DNA from: Porites lobata
Taxonomy: Eukaryota > Cnidaria > Anthozoa > Scleractinia > Poritidae
DNA length: 64,000 nucleotides
Reading direction: 5' to 3'
NCBI GenBank assembly: GCA_942486035.1
Contig: CALNXK010000100.1
Coordinates: 1,135,001-1,199,000 of the forward strand
How positions within the stretch are numbered: position 1 is the stretch's first letter; every line of letters begins with the position of its first letter. The position numbers and the translations under genes were made by a program. The notes under the pieces were generated by a model that searched no databases, was not told the DNA's origin, and saw only the letters and a program-made list of their open reading frames with translations. Positions 24,194 to 35,600 of the stretch are shown in pieces.

Positions 24194-27100
24194 TCAGCCA
24201 GTCGTTTGTGGGCGTTTCTCTATCCACGCTTTTATTTCGGGCACGTTTAACACACGGGTATAGTGCCCTGCCAACAGCGGGAACTTGTCCAGTTCCTTGG
24301 GGACATCTGTTTTACCTCCCAAAAGAATGTTATTCAAGAAGTCAAAGATGGAGATGTCGGCATAGTTCAGCTGCAGAAAGGAAACAGAAAAAAGGAAGTT
24401 AAATAATATTGAAAGTTATGTTGTGGAGGCATGGGATTGGCCTAAACTTCTGGCCAAAGTGTTGGTCAAGAGGCGCATGAAATAATCGGTCTCTTAGTGT
24501 TTGTGGGATACCTGGGGTAGCGGGGAGCTGGGGAAGGGGGGACCATTCAAAAAATATTTTACATGGGGATGCAGCTCCGTCCCAGGGAGAAAACCCGTGA
24601 AACATTGAGATATCAGGAAACAAGCGATTATTGTTATACCACTTGTACATTTTTGTCAGCCCTAAAATTAATAAAGAAAAAAAGCCCCTCTGCATGATGA
24701 GTATTATATCGTGACTTTTTCGAGGGAGACCGAGCATTTTTAGAGTGGAAAAAAATGGAGCATTTTAGTGAAGAAATAAAAGCCTTATGTACAGAAACCT
24801 AATACATAAAGCCCCGTGCAAACGGACGCACGGCATTGTTGGATGTTACATGTTGCGTCAGTTTGCACACCCTGTTGCATGTTGTTGGATGTTGTTGCGC
24901 AAAGTTTGAAACCGGTCAAACTTTTCAGTCAACAACTCCCAACATTTCTTTTGTTCCGTGATCGCCGAAGCGTAGCGCAACAATATTGGATCCGTTTGCA
25001 CAGCTCTTCCAACATTGTTAGGGCCACGCACGCTCATTACGCATGGTTTACAAAGAGTTATAGGTTGTATCCTTCCCACTATGCACTGCGGGTCCCAACA
25101 TTGTTGGCGCAACAATGTTAGGAGTTGTTGCGTCCGTTTGCACGCAGTCTAATTATAAAATGGCGGCTCATAGTATCAACATATTAAAAGTACTGCATTT
25201 CCGTAATATTCAGAGAAAATTTTCGGTGGGGTACGATGGACTTAGAAAACTCCGAGAACGGTCAGTATATAACTAAACACATTCTCACCCTTTTTTATTT
25301 TTGACTAGATAAATAATGTTGTTTTCGAAGAAAGAATCTACCCTTTCTAAAGTTTAACTACTCGATCACGATTCAGAGACAAACCCCTCGTCACACCCTT
25401 GTGTATTTTTCTCATCTTAAGTACCTTTTCGCCAAACAAGTAGGCCTTGCCTCCATCCCTGCTTTCGAGAAAACCTTCATATTTCTTTAGTCGGGCAGGA
25501 AGTGTGGTTTCGAAAAATTCCTTCTGCATCTTCTCCTAAAATCAGAACAAATTACAGTTCAATCATTCACGTAACAGAATCCTGGAATATGTGGGGAGGA
25601 AAGGATATACCTACGGCATTGTGAATGAGACAAACGTGCTGCAATTTAAGTCGGAGCAAGTTTAAGTTGCCACCACGGCGACGGCAGTCAAAACGTCACT
25701 TAAAACACGTAACTTCGCGTTCTGCTTCAGGGCAATTAATATCCTAACTTGCTCACTTTGTCAAATGTAGGTAAACTCTCCTGGAGTTAAATGGGCCGTA
25801 CGAAAAATATCCAAGTTCTAAAAGAGAAAGGGAAATGCGCCGTCCTTTGTCGGTTATGTTCTCGATAAAAGGTGGATTTAGGCCATTTCAAGTTGTCGTC
25901 GTCCCGGGGGTGCTATGGAGAACCGGGCGGCACACCCCCATCAAGTATTCCCAGGAGTACCACCCCCTCACCCCGCCAGGTCGTTGTATAGTGACGGCAG
26001 CGAAATGTACCAAAGAGTGTGTTGCACGTGCTTGCTTGCTTTTCTGAAGTTGTTTGTTATTGAAGGATTTCATACAGCAGCAGAAGCGATTTTCTTCTTC
26101 AGAATGCCAGACTAACTCCTCTACGAGTGCCCTAATCTACTTGTATAACTGTAAGTTGTTTTTTTTTCTTTCTTGAGTATCACACGTGGACAGACATTCC
26201 AGGGAGCTTGTAAGCAACAACGACCGTGACCGCAACGAAAACGTCACGAAAAAAGTGAATTCGCGCTGCTTCAAACTTTATCTCGCTTATTCCATCTCGT
26301 TCAATTCGTCAAATGTTCGTACTTTTCTCTGGAGTTGAATTCTGAAAAAACTGTGTCGAAGTTCGGTCAACTTCAGTTAAAGAAAACGAAAGTTGTTGTC
26401 TTGAGTTCACGACCTCCACAAAACGTGAAGTAGTTACTCTCTCTTGGGACGAGTCATGCCGTTGAGTGAATGTGATCTGAAGTTGCAGTTGACCTTGTTT
26501 TGATACAGACCTCCTTCCTTAATATATATAAAAAGAATCCTATCAGAGTGCTTGCAAAATACTAGTTAGTATAAGATCAACAAGATTTCCATAAGAGAGG
26601 AGGAAGTGTTGTATCAAAACAAGGTCAACTCCAGTCTTGTTTCCATCTATTACTGTAAAATGGCCTAATTCCTTGTGAAAAAGGTGGTTGAAGTAGTTAG
26701 TTCTCATTATACAGACTTTTGTTCTTGGGCCATCGTAGTTTATTCAAAGCTGTCTTTTATTTTTGAGTTAGTTTTCATCAGCACAACCTCATTTCCAGGC
26801 TCCTCTTCTACTCGTCCCCCAGGGACAGGGAGTAGAAGAGGGCCCTGGGAATAAGATTGTCACTAAGAAATGCCCCTCGTCAAGGGAGCTTACAACTTGA
26901 GAAAAGCTTGACATATGCACATTCCTTGGAAATTAATAATTAATTGACGCACGCATTACCTTTCTTGCTGCGTCTTCCTCATAGTATATCTTGATCAGAC
27001 GCTCGCGTAAATCAAGAGCGCAATCGCTCAACGAATCGGCTAATGCTTCGTCAAAAGGGTCACTTGGGCACAAACCTAATAACCAACAGTACAAATTCGT

Positions 27101-30100
27101 TTTTTCTCTTATTTTTAGCTTTTCATAGGCCACTGGCATTCAAATTTGCCGCTTTGCTGATTACATTAAACACGGTAACAATGTCCACACATTCTGGGCC
27201 AAATAGCCACTAGCTGCATTAGACTACACAGTTTCTGTGTCAAATTATTGTGTTCAAGACACAATGGCACACCATGTGGTATGTGGACTGTTGTGATGCA
27301 AAAAATTATTTGAGACACAATCGTTATTGAATGAGTTGTTCTTAGTGGCTGGAAATTGATCAGGTTTTTCGGGGGAGGGAGGGGGGGTGAGGAAAAAAAA
27401 AAGCAGGCAATCAGTCTGCCCTTGGTACCCGCTTGGGTTTCCAATCAGAACATTAGGATTCTCTTTCACTTGCCCGCTTGCAAAACCACTCATACAAAAT
27501 TCCATCTTCTAAGGAGGATGTCAACTACCCTTGGGCTTTTTTATTGTTCATCCTCCCAGACTAGTTTGAATTACGAAGTGGCTCTTCACATACATCTGGC
27601 TTTTGGTGTCCTAGTTTTCTCTCTTTCTCTTTTGGCCTCTTATTTATTCAGTTTCCCACTCCTTTTATCAGTTTAATAATAATATGATTAGTTATAATTA
27701 TCATAACTGTGCCCGAATGAAAGGAGCCATTTCGTGTGTTGACATTGCACTTTTTGAATGATAAACATGTCAACTTAATCAGGAAATTTTAAAATATATT
27801 TTTCTTCCTTAGTTACTTAGTTCCTTAGCTCCTCTCTAAAATGAAAACATTACAGTTTACAGAAAACTGCAGGAGTCAGTCTCCTGAAAACAGTTAATTT
27901 CCAAAAGCCCGATCAGTTCTAAAAACCTTGTAATTATTATTGTCAAAAAATAAATTATTAAATTAAATTAATTTTTTAAAAAGTGGTTTAAAATTGAATC
28001 AAAATAAATGGGAAAAAAATTAACCTGTGAACAGAGCCTGTTCACAGGCTAGCAAAAAATGGGCGTGATAAGTCACGTGACTTAGAAAATCCATCATTAA
28101 AAATGAAACTGATATCCTTTCGTAAAAAAGTGTCAAGCCTACAAAAGTTTTAAGATAAAAGCTGTAAAATCCTCTTTGAAGCAGACCACCCCCTATAAAT
28201 TTTCCGAGACCCTTTCCTTAATTCACCCGAGGAACTTTTTTTTGGATTGAATTTAGTCAGTGTACTGATGAACAACTCTTGTTCATAAATCACCTCCTTT
28301 CTTGCAGATATACTTGCAAATTGCACCAGACTGTCCCAGGATTTTTCCTTCGGGAGTCACAATGTAGGGCAATTCATCAAAAGGCGGTCTGCCAGCTGAA
28401 ACAACAAAAAAACAAAAAAAAGGGATTAAACTTTTCTTTACAAACATTCCAACATTCACCTGTCAAAATTTTGACCATTCTTGGTCGAGGTTGTCATTTG
28501 TAGGCAGGAACAGGGGAACAGTGATATGCGGTGACACCAAAAGGAGAAAAAGCGACTCATTAAGCAAGTAACCACATGATTTTTCACGTGCAATTTGGGA
28601 TAAATCAGCACTCGTGAATGTAAAAAAAAAAAACTGCAAACTTGGTTAGTCCTGAAAAATTTACTTGTGCTGATTTATCCCAAATTGCACTCGAAATCAA
28701 TTGATTACGTAACAAATTGTAGCGTGACCTCAGTGTCCCCTGTGGCGTCCGAGAAATGTTGCTTGTCTTTATATTTATAATGTATTAGTCTTTAGTCAAA
28801 GGAAATCGTCAATTTTGGGTTAAAGCATTCTAATAAACATCGTGTGTTTGGCAAGATTGTCATTAGATTCAGCAGCGTGAACATAAGGTTAAATTTGCAT
28901 TCGTGACAGGCCGTCGATAAAATCCGGAACACGGAACATGCCGGAACATTCCGGAACATCCCGGAACATCCCGGAACATGAAAAAATAAAAATAATTTTC
29001 ATGAAAAAAAATATTATAAAATAATAATAATAAAATAATTTTTGTAAAAATTAATAATAAAGTAAAATAACAAAAGAAAAACAATGAATAATCAAGTAAT
29101 CAAGAAAAAGAAACTGATTTCCTCTGTGAGTATGAGAAAACAATATTTTGTCGCAACAAATTAAAATTTGTTGGGCGAGTGAGGGTTCATGCAAATGACA
29201 GTAACGAGTGAAGGTTTGCTTCTAAATTCAAAATATATTAAAATGGGTCGCGAGGAGGGGGCTTTTTTAAGTTTTCCTCACACAGTTACCTCTTGTAATT
29301 GTTTGCCGTGAGTTAATTATTTGGCGGTTATCCATTTACGGTTCTGCAATGGTCTGAAATGTCGGTGCAGTATTTCATGTCAAGCCAAGTCGGTAAGTAG
29401 CTCATTTCAAGCCAACATATAGTCTCCTTATTTATAACCGACATTTGCTTACTTGAGGTGCTTTGCTTTCTTTGAACATGAATTACTTAGAGACTAGGCG
29501 GCTCTGTGAACTTAAGAAGAGTATAGGGGCTCCTGTCTTTGGATTTTAGTGGACAATACTCACATTCGTAGTAGTTTCTATACTGTTTACAGTCAGCATG
29601 ATATTTCAGAAGTCTCCTCTAGTCGCAGGAGGAGTTTGCGGGGAGACGGCTAAAATTCAGGCTAACTGATAACAGTTAGAAACTACCGCTGCCACTGCAA
29701 CTATTCACGGTGAATCTGAATCTTTAATTTAATTATCCAAGTCCAAAGCGACAAGCCCCTAAGCTCTTCTTTCGGTCACAAAGCCGTAAATGGATAACCG
29801 TTAAACCACATGGCAAACCTTTACAAGAGGTGGCTGTGTGATGAAAGCCTGAAAACCCTCTCCTCGCGACCCATTTTAATATATTTTGAATTAAGAAGCA
29901 AACCTTCACTCATTAGGGTGACCAGGGTGAGTAGGATGACTGGGGACTGTCATTTGAATGGACCCTTACTCGCCCACTGCAAAAAATTCATTGCAACAAA
30001 ATATTGTTTTCTCATACTCGGAGATGATACCAGTTTCTTTTTCTTTCTTTCTTGGTTTGTTTCTTTATTTTTCGTTTTTATGTTATGTTATGTTATTTAT

Positions 30101-31204
30101 TTTGTTATTATAAATTTTTGCAAAAATTGTTTTCTATCTATTGTTCCTTTTATTATTTATTATTATTATTATTATTATTATTTAGTTAATTAATCATTTT
30201 TTCATAAAAAAATATTTTAATTTTTTCATGTTCCGGGATGTTCCGGAATGTTCCGGAATGTTCCGGGATGTTCCATGTTCCTGGTTTTATCGACGGCCTT
30301 CGTGACATGATGTTTTTACTTAGGACTTGTTCACGCGATTTATTACATTTCTCGAATTGCTCTGGCTAGATTTTGCGTCTGCTATCCTTCATCAGTTCAT
30401 ACTTGTTTTGTGTGTTGTTTGAGTTGCATTAGTAGTAATCCGTGGGATTAAATATTGCAATTCACGCTGAAAACAACGAGCGGTGACAAATTATATGCAG
30501 ACACGAAACACTTGTGCAAACATTCGTTATTCGTTGCATACGCGTGTTGCAATAGTCCAAAGTAGTAAAAAATTCCGGAAAATGCGTTACACAGCGAAAA
30601 AATGAAACCACATGAGCTATAGCCTCTGTACCCTGGAAAAAAGTTCGAGCTAAGTGAGCTATTGAGTCATTTAGTAACCGGATTGGAACAATTTGCTTGG
30701 AATAAATTGTTCTCATTTTACCGCTGCTTACGGCAAAAGCTCGGTAACTTTTTTTTCTTGCTTGTTGAACTTACCTCGGCTAAATAGAAAGCTTGATATA
30801 GGGTGCAATTTTTACCGACATTCAAGTTATTAAAATTCCTGACTTCGAGACGGGGCCTCAAGACTCCAGAGGTCCACTCGAAATTTACCGAGGATAAAAT
30901 TAAGCGTGACCCTGATTTTAAACCCTGTTTAAATGCCGAGATTTCGAGACTCACGCTGATATTTTCCGAGACACACCATTTTCCGTCGACCGTTTCACAG
31001 AATTTATTTAAAAGTGTGTAACTAGAAGAATCGGAAAGTCTGTGATTATTGTGCAAATCAAATCTACTTACAGGCTTTCTCTTTTTGCCAGTCTTCAAAG
31101 GGCACTCTAACGTCCTCGAATTCAACTTTCGTCGCTACGAATGCCAGTCGAGTTCTTTCTCCCCGACCGCGGATTGGAAAGTAAACGTGCTTGTAGCCTG
31201 ACAT
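24194..31204 (-). CDS. Sigma-class glutathione S-transferase (HPGDS-like), tandem copy A
   Basis: Five exons: 31204-31072, 28395-28294, 27075-26960, 25535-25425, 24370-24194 (133, 102, 116, 111, 177 bp; phases 1,1,0,0), giving 212 aa, a normal length for cytosolic GSTs. The thioredoxin-like N-terminal domain has the catalytic Tyr8 (MSGYKHVYFP), the cis-Pro LPY (53-55) and the glutathione-binding Gln66-Ser67 (GQSG). The all-helical C-terminal domain has GLCPSDPFD and the conserved YADISIFDF. It conjugates glutathione to electrophiles; some sigma members isomerise PGH2 to PGD2, which the sequence cannot decide. It is the downstream partner of copy B, with the same exon lengths and phases; 35 of 44 residues of exon 1 are identical. 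Intron 1 (2.7 kb) holds a large foldback transposon. Confidence 0.93.
24810..25150. repeat. MITE family D, copy 1 (GTGCAAACGGACGCA ends)
   Basis: It begins GCCCCGTGCAAACGGACGCA and ends TTGCGTCCGTTTGCACGCAG, which are inverted ends. CCAACATTGTT motifs recur inside. A second, shorter copy lies at 40422-40651. Here it lies in intron 4 of GST copy A. Confidence 0.85.
25660..26410. repeat. Mosaic of AGCTTAAGCAACGACG-family fragments in GST-A intron 3
   Basis: Two fragments contain family text: about 25665-25870 (GCCACCACGGCGACGGCAGTC, TCCTGGAGTTAAA) and about 26205-26430 (GGGAGCTTGTAAGCAACAAC, CTCGCTTATTCCATCTCGTT, AAAACGTGAAG). A third piece, at about 25990-26100, has GTTGCACGTGCTTGCTTGC. Confidence 0.6.
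26488..26632. repeat. Foldback element in GST-A intron 3
   Basis: GTTGACCTTGTTTTGATACA at the left is inverted as TGTATCAAAACAAGGTCAAC at the right; ACCTCCTTCC / GGAGGAAG continues the arms. The spacer is about 85 bp. Confidence 0.85.
26790..26862. repeat. Short palindromic repeat, family E copy 1
   Basis: AACCTCATTTCCAGGCTCCT ... GGCCCTGGGAATAAGATT, a palindrome of about 70 bp. Related palindromes are at 34383-34462 and 53713-53785 (CTCGTTCC ... GGGAACGAG). Confidence 0.65.
27076..28293. other. GST-A intron 2
   Basis: The intron is AT-rich, with a purine run GGGGGAGGGAGGGGGGG near 27371. Nothing coding or clearly repetitive is supported. Confidence 0.5.
28588..28690. repeat. Foldback with exact 24-bp arms in GST-A intron 1
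   Basis: Positions 28588-28611 (beginning GTGCAATTTGGGATAAATC) are the exact reverse complement of 28667-28690. An A-run lies in the spacer. Confidence 0.85.
28909..30298. mobile_element. 1,390-bp foldback transposon with 9-bp TSD (MULE-like), non-autonomous
   Basis: TTCGTGACA at 28900-28908 is exactly repeated at 30299-30307. Immediately inside, GGCCGTCGATAAAA and its reverse complement form the tips. Each arm then carries tandem 10-12-bp units of the type CCGGAACATT / ATGTTCCGG. Long AT-rich arms follow (about 28909-29345 and 29780-30298); their inner parts also pair, e.g. GCGGTTATCCATTTACGG with CCGTAAATGGATAACCG. About 430 bp of centre is unpaired. No transposase frame is present. Long terminal inverted repeats with a 9-bp duplication fit Mutator-like or foldback elements. 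It sits in intron 1 of GST copy A and would be transcribed. Confidence 0.88.
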
Positions 31205-31761
31205 TTCTGTGGAGGTTTCAGAAGATTCTTGTGAACGCCCAAAGACACAATCGCCAACTAAACTGAGCGTGACTAAGCTAGTTTGCACAGTGCGACGCGC
31301 CTTCGTGGCCCCAGAACAACTTTTTATCAGTTAGCCAATCAGCGAGTGCGGATTTATTTGACCGTCAATCTGACACGCCTCCTTGCATTCTCAGAGCGAT
31401 CAAAATACGATTTATTGACAGTATGGAGACTGTTTACAGCCCAATATTTTTTCGTAGATTTATCAGGATCGAGCCCTTTAATACGGGTCAGGCGACCTTT
31501 GGTTTCATCTGCACCGTGGGGGCGGGCCGGCGTTGGGGTTTGTAGCGGCAGGCGAGAAGGGAGGCGAGAAAAAAGAGACTGTCCTAACATCAAATTCATA
31601 GCTACTCACCATCAAGGAGGGCGTTGTTCCAGCAACGCAGGCTTGTGATTGATCGTTAACCAACAGATGTTAATTTGCGTTGACAACGGGAATAATTAAA
31701 ATTGCCGTCACTGACAAGTCGTTGACAAGTCGTTATTTGTTCAAAACGCTCTCATAATACT

Positions 31762-31946
31762 AGCCTGCGTAGCAAGCGTTTCCTCGCAAGGTTCGTCTAG
31801 AAAGCTGGGACAAGAATATCCTTTTTTTTTGCTTCCGCTCTAACTTTCGCGTAATAACTCGATTAGCCTGCGTAGCAAGTTTTTTTTTTGCTCTTGTCCC
31901 AGCTTTCTAGACGAACCTCGCGAGGAAACGCTTGCTACGCAGGCTA
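31762..31946. repeat. Foldback element between the two GST genes
   Basis: AGCCTGCGTAGCAAGCGTTT at the left is inverted as AAACGCTTGCTACGCAGGCT at the right, and both arms continue with GTTCGTCTAGAAAGCTGGGA or its complement. A diverged half copy is near 32345-32400. Confidence 0.85.
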
Positions 31947-32297
31947 TCATAATACCCATACCCGTTCGCCCACAAATCTCCCATCAGCACTGATGCGTGA
32001 TGATCAAAATATAAGGATTTGTATGGAAGAAAAAAATAATTGTTTCTGTAGCCTACTAATGTGAAACGATTTAACTAAAAATCAGCTAGCCTCGCTTAAG
32101 ATGTTTGTTTCTTCTCTCCTGTGTGGTTTCCGAGTCGATTTATGGCCTTTTAATGGGCTTTAGGGGTTTGCAGTCTCTCTATAATTACAGAAGCATTTTG
32201 TCAGTTTGCCCTTAACAGGGTATGGATTTGTTTGTTCTAAACAGGGTGAGGGTTCAAGCTCTCAGCGGCTCACCTATACCAAAAGTATTGGTAGAGT

Positions 32298-32420
32298 ACA
32301 CCCCCCCCCCCCCCTCCCCTTCCCCTCCTCCATCATTCCTTTTTTTTTGCTCTCAGTCCCAACTTTCTCGACGAACTCGCGAAGAGACGCTTGCAGGCTA
32401 ACCCCCCCTCCCCCCCGCCC
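32298..32420. repeat. C-rich low-complexity tract
   Basis: A run of 17 C near 32300 and CCCCCCTCCCCCCCGCCC near 32403 flank a fragment of the preceding foldback family. Such runs are prone to length error. Confidence 0.6.
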
Positions 32421-32622
32421 TGCCGGGGAGTTGAAAGGGACGGCTCACTATTGAGCTTTTTATAGCCTAGCTTGAGAGTTGTTCATTTAGATATGGCGAG
32501 AAGTCACACGCGACATGGGCTCCTGCACGCGAACGGGTACGCGAGCAAAATGAGAGTGCTTACTCCCCGGGGCTTACTTGCAGCTATGCACGGAGTACAA
32601 AAACTCAGCAGCTTCTTTTATA

Positions 32623-32628
32623 TTTATT
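32623..32628 (-). terminator. Candidate poly(A) signal of GST copy B
   Basis: AATAAA on the minus strand, 44 nt beyond the stop codon at 32672. Confidence 0.55.
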
Positions 32629-32671
32629 CTTGTGCACCTCAAACGTAATTTTAGTTAAGTACATCACTTCC

Positions 32672-35600
32672 TTATAGTTCGCTTTTCGGGCGTTTCGTGA
32701 TCCAGGCATTTATTTCCGGAACGTTTAACACCCGATTGTAGTGTTTCTCCAACAGCGGAAACTTCTTGAGCGGTTCAGGAACAGTTGGTTCACCCTTGGA
32801 AAGAAAGCTGTTGCAAAAGTCAAAGAACAGGATGTCGGCAGAGGTCAGCTGCAGCAAAGAAACAAAAAAAATATTATTATGCTTTGCAGGCATGGTTTAT
32901 TTCTCTTTCGTAAACGGTCTTTGCCTTTTTTAACTGTCCAAGCCACCACTGGTAACCAGCCCCCCCTTTTTAGTCATGATAGACACGGAGACAGTTTTCG
33001 TGGGATCCTCAATGTCCGTATTAACCCTTTAAACCCTAAGATCCAAATTTGAAATCTCATATGTTGAGTCCTATTCATTTCCTACAGATGTAATGGGGAG
33101 AACTTGATAAAATATCAAGCAAATTCATCTTGTGTGATCATGTCCGTAATTCTCATGACCACTCTGTTTTACAAAGCATTGATAATTAAAAAGAGAAATT
33201 TGATGTTGATCACTCTCGGGACTTTTACTGAAAGGGTTAACGGAGTTTGACTGTGCTTGATTGCCTCATTCCGAAATCACCCAGCGCCACGCCTTGTTAT
33301 TCTTCTAATCTTACCTTGTCGCCTAAAAAGAAGGCCTTGCCCCCATCCCTGCTTTTAAGAATAGCTTCAAAATTTTTAAGCTCGTCAGGAAGTGTAGTTT
33401 CGAAAAATTTCTTCGTTGACTCTTCCTAAAAAATAAAACAAAAGTTATCAGGATCATTTCTTCACGGAACTGAATCCTAAAATATAAGAAAAGGACCCGC
33501 GGCTTTCGGCATGGGGCTAGCTTGCTGCAATTTAAATCGCGGCAGGGGACCGACGGGCGGCAGAAGCGGTGTGTAGTGAGCTACGTTATAGGATGGGTCG
33601 GTGACCGTTGAGGGTGTTTTAATCTATAACTGTAAGTTTCTTTGTTCTTTCTTAAATTTCACATGTGAACTGAGACATTGTCGTGGGTAAAGCGTTTCTT
33701 GATCCAGGCTTTGAACTACTAGTTAATAATTGAACAGCTTTTCGAAGCCCTTTTTTCATTACAAGGTTGCTAAGGCGGAAGTGTCCCTTTACTGCCAAAC
33801 TTCAGGCACAGGCTTTGTCAGCGTGCTGCTACTTCCACTCATTTTTGATCTTCCAGAAAACACTACATTGCACAGGGAAACAACGCTCGAGACAGCTTTG
33901 GAATTACTAGATGCTGCGTTCACCACAAGATTCGAAGCCAAGTGTAGACAATAACAAGCGCTATTCTCTCGCAAAATCGATCACCGAGCGTTCGGGCATG
34001 TTACGCTCCCCCACACAAAAACTCTTCTTTACTGATTCCTCCAAAATAATAGCAAATGAAGAGCTGGCTCGCAGGCTAATATAACGTATGCAAAACGGTC
34101 AATCCGATTTTTAGCGTCTCTCCCCAGTCTCACTCTCTGTTTTCAGCCTCGCTCCAGACCTTTTGTCGCGCGTACTTGGATGCCCAAATATTACGGACTG
34201 TTTTGCAGTTTAAAGGATCGAAACACGGATAGACAAACCTGAAGAACACTGAAACAGATTTAATTGTGGTATTGGAAACTTGTTAGCCTAACAATTTTTC
34301 AAAGTTCATTTTTGTTATTTGATGTAATGCTTCAAAGACATATCTTGTTTGATTTGCCATACTCAAGTTATTTCTCAAGTTACAAACCTCGTTCCCAGGT
34401 TCCTCTCTCTCATTCTTCCTGGGGGGCGATGAGCAGGAGAGGACCCTGGGAACAAGGTTGGTTAGACCAATCAACATTCAGACTTGGCACTGAGGCTCAG
34501 GAGAATAAATCAAAAGAAATCAGCAATGAATAATACATTTCTTTTGTTTTATTCCCTGAAGAATTACCCTGGGTACCACAAGTTTTTTCTCGCGTGCGAC
34601 GAGGAGCTTCGTTGATCGCAGGCCGACAAGTCTTCTGGTCACTTTTTTTAGTCTTAACCAAGACCGGAAACGGCTCAAAAAAAGCCGCTGGCATCCAGGG
34701 TACCCAAGCCTTGTTGCAAGGTCGGAATTTTAATATACTGAAATTGGTCTATTAGCATTTCGGCCAAGCCATTACCTTCTTCTTTTCGTCTTTCTCAAAG
34801 TGTAGCTTGATCACAGCCTCAACCAAATCCATAGCTTCATCACCTATCGAATCCGCTGTCGCTTCATCGAAACTGTCAGCTGGGCATAGTCCTAATAACC
34901 ATAGAGTAAAAATGAAATGCAGAAATAGAAAGGATTTCCTAAAAATGCATACCTTGCGAGCAGAGTCTAGGAAGGTCGAAGGAGACTCTGCTCGCAGGGT
35001 AAAAAATGCAACGCTGATGATGCATTTTAAGTCCGTCATTGATACGTTGGGAAAGCTATTTTTCATAGATTCTGTGGCTAATGATTGTCAAGCAGGTGCG
35101 GATTCACACCGGTTGCTACCATTGTACGGAAATCGATCAAGTTGCAGGACCATCTGGCCCGCTGGGGATTTCCCACGTTGGTCCAGCAAGAAAAAGTTAT
35201 CTTTATGACGGCCATGTAATAAATCATTTATTGACCGAGCTTGCAATTTTTCAGCCAAGGTAGCAGGAATGTTGGCCTAGTTTAGTTTTTTTTTGCGTTT
35301 TAATTGACTGAGACGGAGTTGAGGTCCATAAAAACGCCCCCCCAAAAAAGTGGCTTATAGACCTTTGACACGAGGCGGCCATTTTGTCTCAGGAGATTTA
35401 GAAAGCTTTGTTTATGCACGGATAGCCTCGCTCTCTCTACGAGGCTAGCCGTGCATAAACAAGGCTCCTGAGGCAAAATTACCACCGCGTGACAAAGGTC
35501 TATTTCCAGCCATCTTGACTTCACGCTTGGTCAACACGGTACTATATTATTTTACTCTCTCGGGCGTCCAATCAGAGTAAAGAATTCCCTTCGTCTAGCT

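Noticed and set aside
28909..29080. Tandem CCGGAACATT units considered as a CRISPR-like array
   Set aside because: Units are contiguous without unique spacers and lie at both ends of a transposon in a eukaryotic genome.
30718..31125. 135-codon minus-strand frame overlapping the start of GST-A intron 1
   Set aside because: It runs through the GST exon 1 donor in another frame and shows no known domain. Its protein-like look (SLEISAFKQG) may reflect a repeat. A donor-like GAG|GTAAGTT at about 30774 was noted, but no partner exon was found.
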